A stretch of DNA of 64,000 bases from Ambrosia x helenae (GCA_030844895.1 CM061231.1:32001149-32065148), one strand, 5' to 3'. Positions 1 to 10,055 are shown, numbered from the stretch's first letter. Notes: generated by a model from the letters alone, not told the origin. Made by a program: numbers and translations.

Positions 1-204
1 GGTGTAGTGAACCCAAGTGAAGATTCGCCAACTATCCCAACGATTGGAACCATAGTAGTAACAGGTAAGGATAGAATTGATGTGGTAATGCTAAGTGGTG
101 TGGTAGTGGGAACTGATAAGGGTGGTGGTGGCTCTGTTGCTCCTATGGAATGGATCGATTACAAGATTGATCAGATTAACCAAGGTGCGGAATCCCTTGA
201 TTAA
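1..204 (+). CDS. Partial unrecognised ORF, C-terminal end
   Basis: An open frame runs in from the left edge and stops at TAA after ...GAESLD. It has no clear ATG, so it is probably the tail of a longer frame outside the window. The visible 65 residues include a glycine-rich stretch and the segment PMEWIDYKIDQINQ. I do not recognise a domain. It may be the end of a TE polyprotein or of a host gene; chance openness is also possible at this length. No promoter or splice signal decides the matter. Confidence 0.25.
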   Translation, partial: GVVNPSEDSPTIPTIGTIVVTGKDRIDVVMLSGVVVGTDKGGGGSVAPMEWIDYKIDQINQGAESLD

Positions 205-796
205 TGTTTATGCAATAACGAATCGTAACAAACACGAGATATACTAGTAAAACTAGTGGTATCTTGATTAACTATCAACAAAGATTACAATCACTAATAC
301 CACTGAAAACCAACTTCACCAACAACACTAGCCTACACCCCATGCAAGCTATTGGGTCAAACCTATTACAGGCGTAGATGCCACGAACATACAGAAAACG
401 AAGATGCCTATCTTCGTTTATGCCTATCTTCGCCCCACTATTACATTCGTTTATCAACCATGTTCGCTAGGGTATCAAAAGACTATCATAAATGTTTGAT
501 AACACCAACATATATGTTACAATAAACCTATCAAAAAGACAAAACCATACTAATCTAGAGAAGCGTTCGTCACACTAAACATGCATCAACAAACTCTCAC
601 TTGACGAATGCTCTTTAGATCTTCATCCACCTGCAGCTCAGTCTTCCAAATAATGCCAGCGACTACGAGCATAAAACTTCTTCTTCACACACAAGTCAAC
701 CACACCCTGGTAGCGATATCCCTGATGCCTCCAATCGTCCCTATAGTAAAATCTGCTGCTTGTACAGTTTCTTCAAGTCAACTCGGGATAGATTTT
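205..796. other. Intergenic, no gene seen
   Basis: AT-rich sequence without a supported gene. It contains an imperfect palindrome around 238-265 (ACTAGT repeated as an inverted pair) and a short duplicated word, tgcctatcttcg, at about 407-432. The right part holds the first copy of a ~73-bp direct repeat described separately. An open plus-strand frame at 608-916 lies opposite the minus-strand coding remnant and is not supported. Confidence 0.5.
517..589 (+). repeat. Direct repeat copy A (~73 bp)
   Basis: About 73 bp beginning ttacaataaacctatc and ending aacatgcatcaa recurs at 1928-2001 with a handful of substitutions and one or two single-base indels. The two copies face the same way and bracket the minus-strand coding remnant at 797-1939. 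They do not start TG or end CA, so I do not call them LTRs. Confidence 0.7.
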
Positions 797-1939
797 TCAG
801 ATGCATCGTTCATAGAGTCTCAGCAAGCACTTCTCTTTCTGATCCTCCATAACTATTTCCGCTATATCACTATCAACATACCACCATTTAAGGTTGCCCA
901 GAATGTCTTGAGGTAGCTTCTTCAAAGGAACACGCTTCAAACATTTAGCAGGCTTGTAATACATCTTCATCCAATGCTTGTTTGTCCTTGGATCAATCTG
1001 TGCGATATCCTTCACCCGCTTTCCCTTCAAAGGTTGAAAGAAGTCAAACTTCTTTTCCATCAACTCATACCTCAACTTCCTTTCCAAGGATTTAGCATAC
1101 CCATCCTTGGTAGGATCAATCAGTTCCCGCTTCACTAAATCCTGAAGTTCCAACAAGGGCAAGGAATTAAAATACTTGACCCTTAGTGGAGGATACTTCA
1201 CATCATCATATCTCTTAATCACAAAAAAGCTTTAACTCTACGTCATATAACAAACTGATAATCCTGCTAGTTGCATTCTTGGAGTTCGAAGCATCATAAG
1301 TCTTTATGAATCTGAGTGGCTTTGGTCTTGACCTGCTCCACTCATTCCAAATTCTCTTCCAAGTGGCCTTCCAGGCAGCATCAGGATCTATAGCATCTGC
1401 TAGATCAGTAACAACTTCAGGATCTGAATCAATATGATCATCTGCCAGTTTCTTCCTCAACTAATCTAAATGCTACTGAACCTCGACATCACATCCTTCT
1501 ATCACCGTCTCTATATACCTGTTAGGAATAATAACCTCACTAACCTCTGCCTCTCCTTCAATAGGATTCCAGTCTTCCAAGTTGTCTAGTATGAATTCAC
1601 CTTCTTCCAAATAAAAAACATCTTCATGATCCAACCCTTCAGAAAGTAACCCTGACTCTTTCAGCTTCTCTGTAACATCTTGAAACTCAAGCAATGACTC
1701 AAAAGTGAAATCATCATCAAATGCTGGAAATAACTCATCAATAAAAGAAGTAGGCCTTAGCAGATCATTAGCATGTTGTTTGCCCCTAACTTCAGTATCT
1801 GAAGGCCCTGCTCCACTACCAGACTCCCTTGAGTAGTAGCAAGCACACCAAGTGTTGTTGAAGTACTTGGAGGCTTACTTCCCACTGTGCGGTTGGGATC
1901 ATCGTCCGAATCATCTTCACGCCTCTTGTTACAATACAC
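797..1939 (-). pseudogene. Decayed acidic protein of TE type, unrecognised family
   Basis: Read right to left, four minus-strand frames follow each other: 1939-1757, 1694-1473, 1460-1215 and 1222-797. The first begins MYCNKRREDDSDDDPNR. The second is strongly acidic. The third has WKRIWNEWSRSRPKPLRFIK. The fourth continues KRYDDVKYPP and ends in a conserved-looking tryptophan and tyrosine-rich part (NLKWWYVDSD). The step between the last two coincides with a run of six A on the plus strand (1223-1228), a simple homopolymer frameshift. Stops separate the others. The tone (acidic, tryptophan-rich, followed by a lysine-rich part) resembles extra ORFs carried by plant retroelements, but I cannot name the family. 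Direct repeats at 517-589 and 1928-2001 bracket it. It is broken and very unlikely to make protein. Confidence 0.45.
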
Positions 1940-2001
1940 CTATCAAAAAGACCAAAACGACACTAATCTAGAGAAGCGTTTGTCACACCAAACATGCATC
2001 A
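1928..2001 (+). repeat. Direct repeat copy B (~73 bp)
   Basis: Second copy of the repeat at 517-589, same orientation, with shared words such as ctaatctagagaagcgtt and aacatgcatcaa. It marks the right edge of the minus-strand coding remnant and the left edge of the NAM-associated remnant. Confidence 0.7.
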
Positions 2002-2067
2002 ATATGGAGCGATATAAACATCAAATGCACAAATTTTTAAGCGATTTATCAACGTGTAAAGTTTGGC

Positions 2068-2680
2068 TGAAAAAACGGCTATGGCGACGAGATGATTATA
2101 TAGGCGGCTTTGGAAGAATATCAAACCACACATGGGAATTTTCAGTACTTGAAGGTTTGGAAGGTCCTACGTAATAGCTCGAAATGGGCCAACATAAAAC
2201 CGACGGTTGGAACTTCTTCATCTAGCTCGGTAAATATGAAGCCGACAAAGAAGTCAAAGACCTCCGATTCGGTTGAGCCCAAAACTCCAACATCCGACGC
2301 TCGAAACATCGAATTAAACGTCGAAGAAAATCTGTTTTTTTTTTTTTTTTTTTTTGTGGGGGAGGAAGGGGCGGATGAGTTACGACATCTGCCGGGTGAA
2401 GAAGCGTGCCAAATCCACGAGAACGTTACCATCGTCACGAATAGCCGACTTGAGTCTAGCGTTTTCCGAGATGAACCAACGCCTTCAAGACATACACGAC
2501 ATCGGAGCTCAACGTATCTAGGATAACCGAGATGTGATCGAACTTATGAAGGATCGACAATTTGAACGCGACTGAGTTTTACTCGAAGCCGCACAATCAC
2601 TTAACCGGAAAAGCATTGGCATTGACTCTAAAACGCAAGACCCAAATCGAGAAAATAATATATTCTTTGAGTATTTGTTG
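2068..2680 (+). pseudogene. NAM-associated C-terminal domain remnant (PIF/Harbinger ORF1 type)
   Basis: The plus strand encodes ALEEYQTTHGNFQYLKVWKV, then a segment ending SKWA, a Ser/Thr/Lys-rich linker with KPTKKSKTSDS, and after a T-run the far C-terminal HLTGKALALTLKRKTQ. In plants this order (EYQ...F...W..L...PKW, charged linker, L.G.AL.Y...RK) is the 'no apical meristem-associated C-terminal domain' found in PIF/Harbinger ORF1-like and related host proteins. The reading frame is broken: the EYQ part and the HLTGKAL part are in different frames, a T17 run lies at 2335-2355, and stops interrupt the region between. No Myb/SANT half precedes it here. It is a degraded fragment. A separate Harbinger-like element starts 250 bp further on, but the two do not share termini. 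Confidence 0.55.
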
Positions 2681-2930
2681 TTTTTTTAGTATTTGTAATT
2701 TTTTTTTTTTTTTTAGTATTTGTAATGGTTTTTTAATTAATGAAATGTTCTTCCGTTTTTAAATCTATATATTTAGTTTAATTAAAAAACAATTATTAAT
2801 TGATGATTAGTTGGACTTTATATAAAACCTCTATTACTACACACTTTTTTTTTATATATAAAGCCCCATATTTTATATTGTTAATATTTTTATTTATAAA
2901 TCCCATAAGCACCCGATACACATGGCCTGA
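2681..2930. other. AT-rich spacer
   Basis: T-rich and A-rich sequence with two long T runs (about 2699-2715 and 2847-2856). No gene is visible. The last three bases (tga, 2928-2930) form the left copy of the target duplication of the following element. Confidence 0.5.
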
Positions 2931-3154
2931 GGGTATGTGTAGTGGTAGATAGTTATGTGGGGGTTATAGGATTAAAATATTAAAAAGTAATAGAAAAGGG
3001 GTTATGTTGGGGTTATGGAAAAAGAGGGTGTAGTGGGAAGGGGACGGGGGCCGGCCCCGGGACCAAATCTCAGTCACACCTATAAATACCCCACTCCTCC
3101 CAAATCTCAGTCACACCTCTTCCCTCTTCCTCATCCTTTCCTCATCCTGAACAC

Positions 3155-3862
3155 AATGAATAATATGGGCAGTTTTTCAAGCAGGAGCTGCCGGACCTTC
3201 TAATGTCCGGCAGTACGCTCGCCGGGTCCGGGGACGGGCCGGCCCCGGAGACTACCATTCACCTCCTCTCCTCCTCCTCCACAACCTCCTCTTCCTCCTC
3301 CTCCTCCTCCTCCACAACATTGGTTATATCACCCTTCTCCTCCTGCTGCGGCACCACCAACCTTTCCTCATCCTGAAGTCGATGATGACTTCACGGATGA
3401 AGAATGGGCCTGGGCCATGGATTATACCATGGCTATTAATGAAATGGACCGACTGAGGGTGTCGGCCCCCACCCCCCGAATTGCTGCTGCTATCCCCTCC
3501 CCCCACCACCAACCTATCCCCACCCCTAGAATACCCCACCCACCACCACCAACCTATCCCCACCCCCCATAATACTTGCCCACTCCACCACCACCAACCT
3601 ATCCCCACCCCCCATAATACTTGCCCACTCCACCATCACCAACCTATCCCCACCCCACCCCCGTGAATATGGGGACCCAACTCCTGAGGACTTGGAAGCC
3701 CTCAGGGAACTTGAGGAAGAGGAGCGCCTTTGGAGCATGCCTTCCCCTCGTCGGGAGAACTACTACTTCCCCTCGGATGCAAGGTCCGATGGGAGGGACA
3801 GCTCACGTTCCCTATCCCCCGAGTACTACACACTCGAGGACTGGGACAACTACTCTCCGTAG
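3155..3862 (+). pseudogene. Broken proline-rich ORF inside the Harbinger-like element
   Basis: A plus-strand frame can be followed through PTFPHPEVDDDFTDEEWAW and then a proline/tyrosine repeat. A second open segment follows, REYGDPTPEDLEALREL, ending LEDWDNYSP and TAA at about 3862. The two parts are joined through a tandem repeat (3505-3655) whose 45-bp units contain an in-frame stop (PPPPTYPHPP then TAA), so the frame is closed. The acidic, glutamate-rich end and the TA-rich context are consistent with a TE protein. I recognise no family. It lies on the opposite strand to the SANT-like ORF, convergent with it. Confidence 0.35.
3505..3655 (+). repeat. Short tandem repeat, 40-45 bp units
   Basis: The word aacctatccccaccc recurs at 3511, 3551, 3596 and 3641, giving periods of 40, 45 and 45 bp. 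The unit codes for a proline, tyrosine and histidine-rich block. It is located within the Harbinger-like element. Confidence 0.8.
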
Positions 3863-4252
3863 TGGGAGGTTTAGGTTTTAATAAGTAATTTAGGATTATA
3901 TTATGTCTTTATGTAATGTGTTTATGTAACGTTTTAATAAGTAGTTTAGGATTAGGAACTCTGTTTGTAATAAGTAATTTAGGATTGTAATTTTATGTGT
4001 TAATGTAATGGTTTAAATTTAAAATATTATGTAATCTTTTAAAATAAACTAACATTAAACACAAAACCAAATAAAACTTTAAAAACTAAAACATTAAACA
4101 TTACAAATACAACACTAAACATAAAACGTAACATTAAACATAAAGCCTAAACATTAAAATTAAACATAGTGAAAACGCATCAGAGACCACGACAAAAGAT
4201 TGGTGATTGAGAAGTCGCTATCGTATTGTTGACGATAGGCGTCGTGTGTCAA

Positions 4253-4513
4253 CTAAATTGCCATCTGTTCGCTAACCCCAGGGTGCGCCTGCATCGTCGC
4301 TGAATAGACTCCATGCCATCTGTTAACGTAATTTTGTATAGAATGCCACTTACTGTTGATCTGGTCAACGTTACGGTGGTTCGTTCCCGTGATTTGGTTG
4401 AACTCAACCAACACATCCTGCCAAAAAGACCGCCTATTGGTTGACGGGATCTCCTTAACGTTTATCCACGCCCGCACTAACTCCAGTTGCTCTTGATTCA
4501 TCCAGGCTGCCAT
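4253..4513 (-). CDS. Myb/SANT-like DNA-binding protein, Harbinger ORF1 type (86 aa)
   Basis: Starting at MAAWMNQEQLELVRAW, the frame gives 86 residues ending SEQMAI and a stop. The pattern (aromatic and acidic start, LVRAW, a central SFWQDVLVEF, then INSKWHSIQNYVNRWHGVY) is the trihelix-like Myb/SANT domain of PIF/Harbinger ORF1. In that family the protein binds the subterminal repeats and helps the transposase reach DNA. An upstream open stretch extends to 4666 but reads as low-complexity leader. An AT-rich TATA-like tract on the minus strand (about 4590-4612) lies just upstream. It is shorter than usual because the NAM-associated half is missing. Whether it is expressed is unknown. Confidence 0.55.
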   Translation of the reverse strand: MAAWMNQEQLELVRAWINVKEIPSTNRRSFWQDVLVEFNQITGTNHRNVDQINSKWHSIQNYVNRWHGVYSATMQAHPGVSEQMAI

Positions 4514-4824
4514 AGGTTTGGTTTTTGGTTTGTATTTGGTTTTGGTTTTGGTTTGTAAGAGTGTGTGTATTTGTGGTTTAATTTGTGTGTGGTATATGTA
4601 TATATATAGATAGATTTTATTGTTTAAAAAAAAAATAATAAATAAATGAAAGTGACCGTTTGACAACAGTCAAAATATTAAAATCATCAAATTCTGCACC
4701 ACAACGCTCGTTATCCTCACAATCCTCTTCACTCAAAACGCCCTATAGCGCCTGGGGGGGCGGTGTTCCCCGGCGCTATAGGGGCTCATAACGCCCTATA
4801 ACTCCACCACTACACACACTCTGA

Positions 4825-5169
4825 TATGTTGCATCAATATTTTACAAAAGAGTACGTTATTTAACGCAATCCAAACAAAATAAATTTATAACCCCAAAAT
4901 CCCAAACAAAACAAAACCAAATATAATATACACCATCATATTTGAAAGGGCAAAATGGGTATTATATATACATTGAAGAGAGAATATTCTTACTAGAAGG
5001 ACAGTCAATAATTGATGGAGATGGTAAAAAGCTAAATATGGACAAACATGTCACCGATCTTCATCATAACCTACAGCCCCAAAACAGTCATTTCTACTAA
5101 CCAACCCAAAAAAAAAAAAAAAAAAGATATAAAAATAGAAACTAGATAAATACGTAGAAGGTAGACTTG
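4825..5169. other. Spacer downstream of FD
   Basis: AT-rich sequence between the Harbinger-like element and the FD stop codon. On the minus strand this is the FD 3' untranslated and downstream region. An A-run at 5107-5125 is the most obvious simple feature. No other gene is visible. Confidence 0.4.
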
Positions 5170-8036
5170 TCAAAATGGAGCACTTTTGGTTCGGTAAAGC
5201 CTAGATTCTTTTGGAACATTTGAAACACGCACCTGCAAATGCAATAAATAGACCCACAAATTAATGAGTTAATTAATTAATTGATTTTTAAAAGTAATGT
5301 TTTTTTTTTTTTTTTAAAGTAATGTTAGTTGACAAGTTTTAAGAAGTTAATATAAATGAAAATTGATTAAAAAATGTATAACATATCTATTTTTAATCAT
5401 AAATTTTTTTTAGACATATATTTATATAAATGACGAACTATTTTTATTGTGTGAATTTTTCCTTTTACAGTAGCCAACATTTTTGTTTGAAGACTTTTTT
5501 CACATCCATTGTATATTAGTAAATCATTAGCAAAATACTTTTAAGAATTTACATATCTAACAGACTTTATAATTAAATTAAAAAAATCTCATCATATAAA
5601 TGTCATACAAAATAAAGTGGTAACAAGAAAAAAAGGTTGGAAAACACGAAATCATAATAATGTATTGTTGAACTTAATTTATCATGAACTATGCAAACTT
5701 ATTTTGACTATGGAGCAATTAATGTGTGCGACTCATTCACGTTTAATACATAATCAATTTATGAAAAAGATAGACACTTGTATGCATTGTTGTAAGTATA
5801 TGAATCACAAAGATGATTATATTTCCGTACAGGTGCTTATATGATTCTTGCACTTCTTTAGTTAAGATTCGTTTTGCGTGAACACAAGGTATATGTATTC
5901 ATAAAAGGTAACGATAGCATATGATTATATTCTTATGCATGAAACAAAAAACTAGTGTTTCTGGCCAAAATTAGCAATTTAGTCTACTCTCTCTACCTTT
6001 ATGCTATTGATGTTACCAAAAATATATATAAGTTATTTCAATACATAAAACTGTATATAAATATTTAAAATGTCATAATAAACAAATCAGAACTTAAGTC
6101 ATAAAGTAATTTTTTATCTTATCAACAAGTATACTAGGGAGTAGATGCATAGCTCGTCTATCGACATGGTGTGAAACGGTGAACCCATGAATAATCAAAT
6201 CTTATGGGGAGCAATTAACGGGGTTTAACAGAACTTTTAAACGGGGCGGTAAGAATTTTTTCTTACAAATTACGTTAATTTTTTAAGTGGACGATGTATG
6301 TAGACCCACCATTATGCTGTTTTTATCTTGACATGTTTAAATTTAAATGGCCGTCTCCGGGTTTGAATTAAATGATTTTGTCTGAGTTTGAATTGATTAA
6401 TTAAACATGTGTAGAGTGTTTTACACATTTACACTTTTTTTTTGAACGATTAATTTCACACCCCTTTTTATACATTTTACACCCATTTTGCTCACCCTTA
6501 GAGTTAAACTCCCAACTCACCCAAGAGAGGATTTCCTTCTGCCATTAGTTTTAAACATTTACACTTAAATGAAACATATTTACAAATCGGCAATTAGCTT
6601 GACTCATTTAATTAAAAAATTAAAGGTGGATACAACCATCAAATATAAGAGTACAAATCCTTCTGCAAAATTCACTTGCTAAGCATGAGGTACAATACCA
6701 CAAAACATAAACTTAAAGGTATCTTGGTTTCATACACTCCGTGACATCACATTATAGAGTGTGTGACACCATATTTTGGGATATGTGACAGCCTCATATT
6801 TGTGTATGATGTACGCTAGGGTGTATGAATCCTAATTTGATAGTGTATGATTCTTAAATACCACTTGTAAATTAATACATACTTAAATAATCCACATTAA
6901 TTAATCTTTAAAATTAATTTTTCATTTTTTAAACGGCTAATTTTTTTTCTCACCTATGTTAACCCCACATCACTTTCTAAAGACAAAGCCTTATCACATC
7001 TTACTCCTTATTTAGTTCTTAGAAACGGGAAATAAGAATTGTTGTAATTTCCGACATTAAAACTAATAATGTTGAATATTTTTTATTATAAAATCTTAAA
7101 AGTTGTCTTTTTCTAAGACAACAATCATTATATTATATTTCCATGAATCACGACATTTTATCTGTAAATAGTAAAATACGTAAATAAATGTAACGTATAA
7201 AATTTGGTGTTCCCGTATCACCAGAAATGGTTAAATCTATGAAAACAATACAATTTTATGAAAGGTACAGATATATCTGATAAAAGAAAATATTAAAAAG
7301 AAATATTAAAAGGTACAGCTTAATTATTTTAGAAAATATTTATTTATGATAATATAAATCGTTTTCCACACAGAGTAAAATCTAATACTTGAAAAAAAAT
7401 CACTTTTTTCTAAAATAATTAAGCTTCTATATACACCACATGTGAATCGAATATTTAATGAAATTTTAATCAAAATACTAAAAAAAAAAATTAAAAAAAT
7501 AATAACATTTTTTCACCTCTTTTTGCAGCCTTTTGAGCTTCGCATTTTCCTTAGCTAAACGCATTACTTCATGCTCCAACTCATCAGCACGAGCCTGCAA
7601 AATCAATCGTTCATAACCCAAACCCTAAAAAACCCTAAACAGTAACCAAAGAAACCTGTTTTCTAGCTCTGGAACGAGCGGCGGACTCTCGATTCTTCAT
7701 CAAGCGGCGGAACTTTTCAGTATACTCCGGCGGAGAAGCCTTGGGAGGCGCGAAAGCAGACGACGGTGGTGGTGGTAGATGATGATGATGATTAGGTTTG
7801 AGGCGTTTGTTTGGATCGGAGTGGTGGTTAGTGGTGAGGAGAGTGAGCATGGTGGTGGGGGACGGCGGCGGGAGGAAGGAGGAGGGGGTGGATGGGGTGG
7901 TGGGGGCCGGCGGACGGAGTGACGGCGGGAAGAAGTTTTGGAAGTGAGTGGTGGTCGGCGACGGCGATGGGAGGGGGATGATGTCGTTCCATACGTCATC
8001 CATTGGTCTCACTGTTGCTGTTTGGGTTTGTTTCAA
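5170..8036 (-). CDS. FD: FD-like bZIP transcription factor, three exons
   Basis: Exons on the minus strand: 8036-7656, 7594-7517 and 5232-5170, giving 173 residues. Exon 1 has MDDVWNDI near residue 12, a proline and histidine-rich middle, and the basic region NRESAARSRARKQ (N-x7-R intact). Exon 2 codes for the zipper start ADELEHEVMRLAKENAKLK. Exon 3 ends RLYRTKSAPF and TGA. That end is the FD C-terminal phospho-motif (R-x-x-S/T-A-P-F), which in known FD proteins is phosphorylated, bound by 14-3-3 and so bridged to FT-type florigen in shoot-tip nuclei. All splice sites are GT-AG and in phase: intron 1 is 61 bp and intron 2 is 2284 bp. The same three-exon split is known for FD genes. The start at 8036 is the most upstream ATG; the ATG at MDDVW is an alternative. 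It is shorter than Arabidopsis FD. FD versus an FD-paralogue (FDP or AREB-like) is not fully settled. Confidence 0.85.
6437..6554 (-). mobile_element. Short SINE-like retroposon with 12-bp target duplication
   Basis: The insert is flanked by acatttacactt at 6425-6436 and 6555-6566. On the minus strand it ends in ATTAATCGTTC and an A tail (T run on plus). A degenerate B-box-like stretch is present (GGGAGTTTAACTC). Length is 118 bp. Confidence 0.6.
6925..7015 (-). mobile_element. SINE remnant, same family as 8492-8600
   Basis: The plus-strand words aacggctaattt, then ctcacc, then ctttctaaagacaaagcctt line up with the SINE at 8492-8600 (aacggctaatta, gtcaccc, cttagaaagataaagtctt). No clear target duplication remains. 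Confidence 0.45.
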
Positions 8037-8286
8037 GGGGGAAGAGAGGGTGTGTGGGATGATTGATGGGAGTGGAGGAGAGAGAGAGAGAGTGGAGGAA
8101 AGGGTTATTATGTAAGGGGAGATAGTTTCATTTTCTACCCTTGTGATTTTGTGTTAAAATGTGGGTAGGGAGTTCTTAATATTACCATGATTAACCCTTG
8201 TTTTGTGTTTAGCACTTTAGATTGGGGAGGTCATGTGTTTGTGGCTTGGTTTCACTGGTTTTGACTGAATTCCATGGCGAGCACAA
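8037..8286 (-). promoter_or_regulatory. FD 5' UTR and proximal upstream region
   Basis: Reading toward the gene on the minus strand, the leader is CT-rich, with a (GA)n tract on plus at about 8075-8092. Such CT tracts are common in plant 5' UTRs. No consensus TATA box is clear. The intact upstream stretch is short, because a retroposon begins at 8287. Confidence 0.4.
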
Positions 8287-8416
8287 TTTTTTTTTTTTTT
8301 TTTCGAACGATCAACAAATATTATTCCACCAATGCTAGCGGGACACTAGCAAATACACCGTACATAGTCGATATATACAAAACACCAAAGTAAAACACAA
8401 AGTAAATCACCAACCA
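8287..8416 (-). mobile_element. Short retroposon with ~10-bp target duplication
   Basis: The duplication gcgagcacaa lies at 8277-8286 and 8417-8426. The insert begins with a run of T on plus (A tail on minus) followed by cgaacgatcaaca, so it was inserted in minus orientation. It is 130 bp and non-coding. It is probably a SINE or the 3' tip of a LINE. Confidence 0.6.
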
Positions 8417-8491
8417 GCGAGCACAAATTAAATCATTAATTAAAGCTAACTGAAAGACTGAAACTGATTGGTTATGATTACGGTTTAGGTA

Positions 8492-8600
8492 TTTTTTTTT
8501 AACGGCTAATTATTTTGTCACCCACGGGATTTGATCCCTCACCACTTAGAAAGATAAAGTCTTATCCAACACCTCGATACCACCAGGCAAAGGCCCTTTG
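8492..8600 (-). mobile_element. tRNA-derived SINE
   Basis: On the minus strand the element has an A-box-like TTGCCTGGTGG (8590-8580) and a B-box-like GGATCAAATCC (8537-8527), then GACAAAATAATTAGCCGTT and an A tail. Spacing and order fit a tRNA-derived SINE with an internal RNA polymerase III promoter. Confidence 0.6.
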
Positions 8601-8621
8601 GTTTGTATAGATTCATACTTT

Positions 8622-8854
8622 TTTTTTACAAACAAGCAAGCATTTTATTTATCATCAAAAAAGAATTCTCTCTAGCAAGGTACTTGTAAAAAATGAGATA
8701 CTACCAAGTGTCCAAAACAAAATCAAAATAAATTACATTTAGCTAACGTTAACTCTTTCCAATTCGTCCGAATCTTCTAATTGAGATATGAGGATTTGTT
8801 GATGTCTTCAATTATTTTATCCCACCGCACTCTTTTGTTCATCAAAATCAGATA
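8622..8854 (-). mobile_element. 5'-truncated LINE tail with 18-bp target duplication
   Basis: A perfect 18-bp duplication, tgtatagattcatacttt, lies at 8604-8621 and 8855-8872. The insert starts with T on plus (A tail on minus). It carries low-complexity sequence resembling the C-terminal end of an L1-type ORF2 plus 3' UTR. Target-primed insertion in minus orientation is the simplest reading. Confidence 0.65.
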
Positions 8855-8883
8855 TGTATAGATTCATACTTTCTTTCATTTGA

Positions 8884-9088
8884 ATTTATTCAATGCATGT
8901 TAATGTCTTTGTTTCTATTTTCTACACCTAACACATTTCGTCATATGCTCTTTACTATTGATGGTATCATTTATTATTACTACTAGAAGTTTAATTCATA
9001 AATAGTTATAATCTTGTTAAAAAAAAAATAGTTATAATCTTATTTCACAACAAGGATATACATCATATTAACTAATTAAACTAATCAA
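8884..9088 (+). repeat. Tandem locus unit 1 (of ~300 bp units)
   Basis: Begins near tttattcaatgcatgttaat and runs through ctatt/ttctacacctaacac, tttactattgatggtatcat, ataatcttatttcacaac and ggatatacatca. The same order is found in the unit that contains LINE-1 (10128-10188 plus 15739-15860), and its first part recurs again at 49418-49500. This copy has an internal duplication of atagttataatctt around an A run (9004-9042). Confidence 0.7.
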
Positions 9089-10055
9089 AAAAATTTTTTG
9101 AAAGGTAAACTTCATTAAAAAACGCGCAACCGGACCTCAAAACAAGGACCGGAAGCCGAAAAAACTACAACATGTACATCAGGTTCACCCGCCAGTCATT
9201 CCATACAATCTTTTTAAACCTAGATCTAGTTTGGAGCCACAAAAAGGACAAGGTCTTGATTTTGACTACTATTTCGCCAACTCTAACATCTTTATCTTTA
9301 AAAATCTTTTTTGTTTCTAGCGATCCAAAGAGCCCACATTGTCACCATAATAATGCCTTGGATGATCATACTTTCATCTTTTCGCCTTCTACCAGAAGGA
9401 AACTTTAATAAGTCTATAATGTCAAAAGCGAAAATCGGGCCTATATTACACCAAGCCCCAATAGCCGACCAAACCCCGAAAGAGACACCACACCCGGTAA
9501 CACAAATGTGTAGTCGTCTCATCATCCACTTCGCAAAGACAACAAGAGACATCCTGAATGTTAATACCCCTTCTACGAAGCGCTATCCTGGTCGGGATTT
9601 TGTCCATCTCAAGGTGCCAGACAAAAATTTTAATCTTAGTAGGAACCCAGGTGGTCCATTTCATAGAAAATTGACGTTGCTGAACTCGATCTGTAACCCA
9701 AAGCTTTTTAACTTGAGCAACTGAAAAGTTGCCATCGTTGCTAGATGTCCAGAGCCACCTATCTTTTTCGAAAGAAAGAAAAATCCATTAACGCACCTTT
9801 TGTAACTGCTGTATCATCTTGATTTCGTCATCTGTTAATGCTCAAGACCATTCAAAATTGAAAGCTTGCTGATCCGCTTCCCAAAACCTAGAAACAGTGT
9901 CAAATTTGTTGACAGAAATGCGAAAGAGATCAGGGAACTTTTCCTTAAACGAGACGTCCCCTTGCCACTTATCTAACCAGAATCGAACTTCCTGACCATT
10001 ATCGATCACTCCTCCAAAAAGAGAATTTAAAGAGGCCGAATGAATAACTAATTTG
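9089..10055 (-). mobile_element. LINE-0: 5'-truncated L1-type LINE
   Basis: A perfect 15-bp duplication, aattaaactaatcaa, lies at 9074-9088 and 10056-10070. On the minus strand the insert reads through the end of an L1 ORF2: the RT tail, a zf-RVT domain (MKWTTWVPTKIKIFVWHLEM, CCLCEVDDETTTHLC) and MVTMWALWIARN. It ends with a short A tail. Frameshifts and a stop break the frame. The 3' UTR word GTCCTTGTTTTGAGG also occurs in LINE-2 (about 49291), so both belong to one subfamily. Only the last ~0.97 kb was inserted, a typical 5' truncation. Confidence 0.85.

Larger units (their letters stand above)
2931..4821. mobile_element. PIF/Harbinger-like DNA transposon, non-autonomous, TIR plus TGA duplication
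   Basis: The left end reads gggtatgtgtagtggt and the reverse complement of the right end reads gagtgtgtgtagtggt, 14 of 16 identical. Each end is flanked by tga (2928-2930 and 4822-4824). A 3-bp duplication with short G-rich TIRs is characteristic of PIF/Harbinger elements, although their usual target is TWA, so TGA is a variant. The body holds a minus-strand Myb/SANT-like ORF (4253-4513), which is the second protein of that superfamily, and a plus-strand proline-rich frame. No DDE transposase is seen, so it is probably non-autonomous. Close to the right end lies a perfect 12-bp stem, ccctatagcgcc paired with ggcgctataggg (4741-4782). Confidence 0.7.
5233..7516 (-). other. FD intron 2, AT-rich, with SINE-like insertions
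   Basis: This 2.28-kb intron has GT at the high-coordinate end (CAAAAAGAG then GTGAAA) and AG at the low end (TTTGCAG). It is AT-rich with T runs. At least two SINE-like pieces lie inside (6437-6554 and about 6925-7015). Open frames such as 5617-5844 show no recognisable protein. Confidence 0.7.

Noticed and set aside
3481..3738. Pro- and Gly-rich ORFs on both strands
   Set aside because: They are readings of the 45-bp tandem repeat in several frames.
5617..5844. 75-codon ORF in FD intron 2
   Set aside because: No domain, no promoter, AT-rich intron sequence; chance frame.
9172..9724. Plus-strand ORFs in the LINE-0 region
   Set aside because: They are antisense shadows of the minus-strand zf-RVT coding sequence.
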